A stretch of DNA of 64,000 nt. Source: Akkermansiaceae bacterium (GTDB taxonomy: Bacteria > Verrucomicrobiota > Verrucomicrobiia > Verrucomicrobiales > Akkermansiaceae). Within the stretch, counting starts at the first letter, position 1. Every line of letters starts with the position of its first letter. The translations under genes and the position numbers were made by a program. The stretch spans positions 36,242-100,241 of the forward strand of contig JAPKCM010000006.1 in NCBI GenBank assembly GCA_028822935.1, given 5' to 3'. Below the pieces are notes generated by a model, which ran no database searches, was not told where the DNA came from, and saw nothing but the letters and a program-made list of their open reading frames with translations. Positions 62,911-64,000 of the stretch are shown piece after piece.

Positions 62911-63765
62911 ATGAGCGAGCGCAATACTGGAAGAGCGGACATCTGGCAGGCGGGGCGCTTTACTTGGAATGTTTCGCAAAAAGGGCTCATCATGGGGATT
63001 CTCAATGTGACCCCTGACTCCTTCTCTGATGGGGGAAGGCACGATTCACTGGAATCAGCGCTCGTTCATGCACGGCGCATGATCCACGAAGGGGCGGACA
63101 TCCTTGATATAGGAGGGGAGTCAACCCGCCCCGGATCATCACCCGTTTCGATCAAGGAGGAAATTTCTCGAACCATCCCGGTGATTAAGCGGCTCAGAGC
63201 AGAAACTGAGGTCGCTCTATCCATCGACACTTCAAAGCCAGAAGTCGCCAATGAAGCTCTGAAGGCCGGCGTCGATATCATCAACGATGTTACCGGGTTT
63301 CGTTGTTCTAGAATGAGAGAGCTCTGCGCCGGCTCGACTTGTGGCTTGGTCGCAATGCACATGCTGGGAAAGCCCGATACGATGCAAACACGCCCAAAGT
63401 ATAAGGACGTGGTTGAGGAAGTGGTGGCATTTTTCCAAGAGTTGGCTCCTCAGCTCGCGTCGGAAGGAATTGAATCAAACCGCCTTGTCATTGATCCCGG
63501 TATCGGATTTGGAAAGAGCCTCGATCACAACCTGAGCCTTTTAAAGAACCTTAAGAAACTCCAGCGACTGAATCTTCCGATCATGATGGGGCTTTCGCGT
63601 AAATCTCTCATTGCCGCGTTGCTTGGGAACCAAGCAATGGAAGATCGTGAGTTTCCAACTGTAGCCCTTACCGCGTTTACACGAGCAGGGGGTGTGCTGA
63701 TTCACCGGGTCCATGCGGTGCGCCAGAACAAAGAGGCGCTGAGACTGATAGAAGCGCTTCGGTAA
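62911..63765 (+). CDS. folP: Dihydropteroate synthase
   Basis: A 284-residue folate-pathway TIM barrel joining p-aminobenzoate to the pterin diphosphate. GILNVTPDSFSDGG, GADILDIGGESTRPG, SIDTSKPEVANEALKAG, INDVTGF, AMHMLGKP, IDPGIGFGKSLDHNL and MGLSRKSLI are the family blocks in order; the final IHRVHAVRQN carries the catalytic region. The start ATG 62911 is divergent from the small secreted-protein gene. An RNA-like minus-strand element begins 4 nt after its stop. Confidence 0.96.
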   Translation: MSERNTGRADIWQAGRFTWNVSQKGLIMGILNVTPDSFSDGGRHDSLESALVHARRMIHEGADILDIGGESTRPGSSPVSIKEEISRTIPVIKRLRAETEVALSIDTSKPEVANEALKAGVDIINDVTGFRCSRMRELCAGSTCGLVAMHMLGKPDTMQTRPKYKDVVEEVVAFFQELAPQLASEGIESNRLVIDPGIGFGKSLDHNLSLLKNLKKLQRLNLPIMMGLSRKSLIAALLGNQAMEDREFPTVALTAFTRAGGVLIHRVHAVRQNKEALRLIEALR

Positions 63766-63769
63766 AAAT

Positions 63770-63960
63770 CTGTGCAACCTCCCTATCCGATCCACGAAGA
63801 CTCGTGGCTGTGATTGCCACATAAAGGAATAAGCGACCTCGCCGCTGCTTGAACCCACTAGCGGGACGTGAATCGATTAGCGAATGGTGGGAAGCCGTTC
63901 CGATTACGGCTTCAAAATCCTTTCGGAGACTCGAATTCTGCACACCTGAAGAGGGCATCT
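63770..63960 (-). ncRNA. Possible 6S-like structured RNA
   Basis: On the minus strand about 190 nt run from GATGCCCTCTTCAGG to GGGAGGTTGCAC. The two ends can close (TGC-CCTC with GAGG-TT-GCA) and are followed by ATTTTT. Internal hairpins are AAGCCGT/ACGGCTT (loop 7 nt), CCCGC/G-rich pairs around a TAG, and CCACGA/TCGTGG. Length, closing stem, U run and the segment ATTCACGTCCCGCTAGTGGG followed by TTCAAGCAGCGGCG recall 6S RNA. No protein frame explains the region. The match is by eye; another structured RNA is possible. Confidence 0.4.
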
Positions 63961-64000
63961 AAGATATCCTAATTAAAAAGAGAACTTTTGCAGAAAAAAT

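Overview
The window looks like chromosomal DNA of a Verrucomicrobiota (PVC-group) bacterium. The evidence is a secreted SGNH/beta-propeller/cupredoxin protein, a Tat-exported Gfo/Idh oxidoreductase, a PQQ-propeller protein beginning with a WPRFRG motif, HTTM and DCC domains, a prepilin-like protein with the GFTLIELLVV signature, a three-gene succinate dehydrogenase with one cytochrome b subunit, and decayed PEP-CTERM and DUF1080 genes. Most of it is ordinary core genome: pfkA, pgk, sdhCAB, ispA- and ispB-type prenyl synthases, ispD, pgsA, nagA, folP, ychF, yifB, a cyclophilin, an acylphosphatase and a muramoyl amidase. No plasmid, prophage, IS element or CRISPR array was seen.

The most striking content is three genes that a standard gene caller would truncate. 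Each has one in-frame UGA exactly at the catalytic cysteine of a thioredoxin-fold redox protein: a secreted peroxiredoxin (2452-2973), an ArsC/glutaredoxin-like reductase (4212-4571, minus) and a lipoprotein thioredoxin with a W-Sec-G-P-C site (55080-55625). Each UGA is followed by a candidate bacterial SECIS hairpin whose apical loop G lies 24 to 27 nt downstream. I read these as selenoproteins. A fourth thioredoxin-fold protein (59945-60646) has lost both active-site cysteines and carries an SHD1-like tail.

Layout: 1-9.8 kb has the tail of a SpoIIE phosphatase, pfkA, ispA, two selenoproteins, an fxsA-like gene, a PQQ propeller, an ankyrin/L,D-transpeptidase fusion and an MsbA-like exporter. 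10-19 kb is a surface-glycan/lipid A cluster with an AT3-SGNH acyltransferase, a kinase, a kinase fused to a glycosidase-like domain, an LpxL-like acyltransferase, a GT4 glycosyltransferase and one unrecognised protein. 19-22 kb is a three-gene overlapping operon of a sterol-desaturase-like protein, a small secreted protein and an HTTM-DCC-papain-like fusion. 22-30 kb has the large SGNH/propeller/cupredoxin protein, pgk and a Gfo/Idh oxidoreductase. 30-38 kb has sdhBAC, a DegP-like protease with a pseudoprotease copy, and ychF. 38-50 kb has a stand-alone OvoA-type methyltransferase, a four-repeat galactose-binding-like surface protein, yifB, a MOSC protein, a cyclophilin, a polyprenyl synthase, a large lipoprotein and a VWA protein. 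50-64 kb has an M48 peptidase, pgsA-nagA, a prepilin-like protein, a DtxR regulator next to the seleno-thioredoxin, an amidase, ispD, yqeY, folP and a possible 6S-like RNA.

Several intergenic stretches hold short remnants of typical PVC secreted or catabolic genes: discoidin, Tat sugar-isomerase-like, PEP-CTERM and DUF1080. This suggests ongoing decay of such families. All functional calls come from motif reading only; no database search was run.
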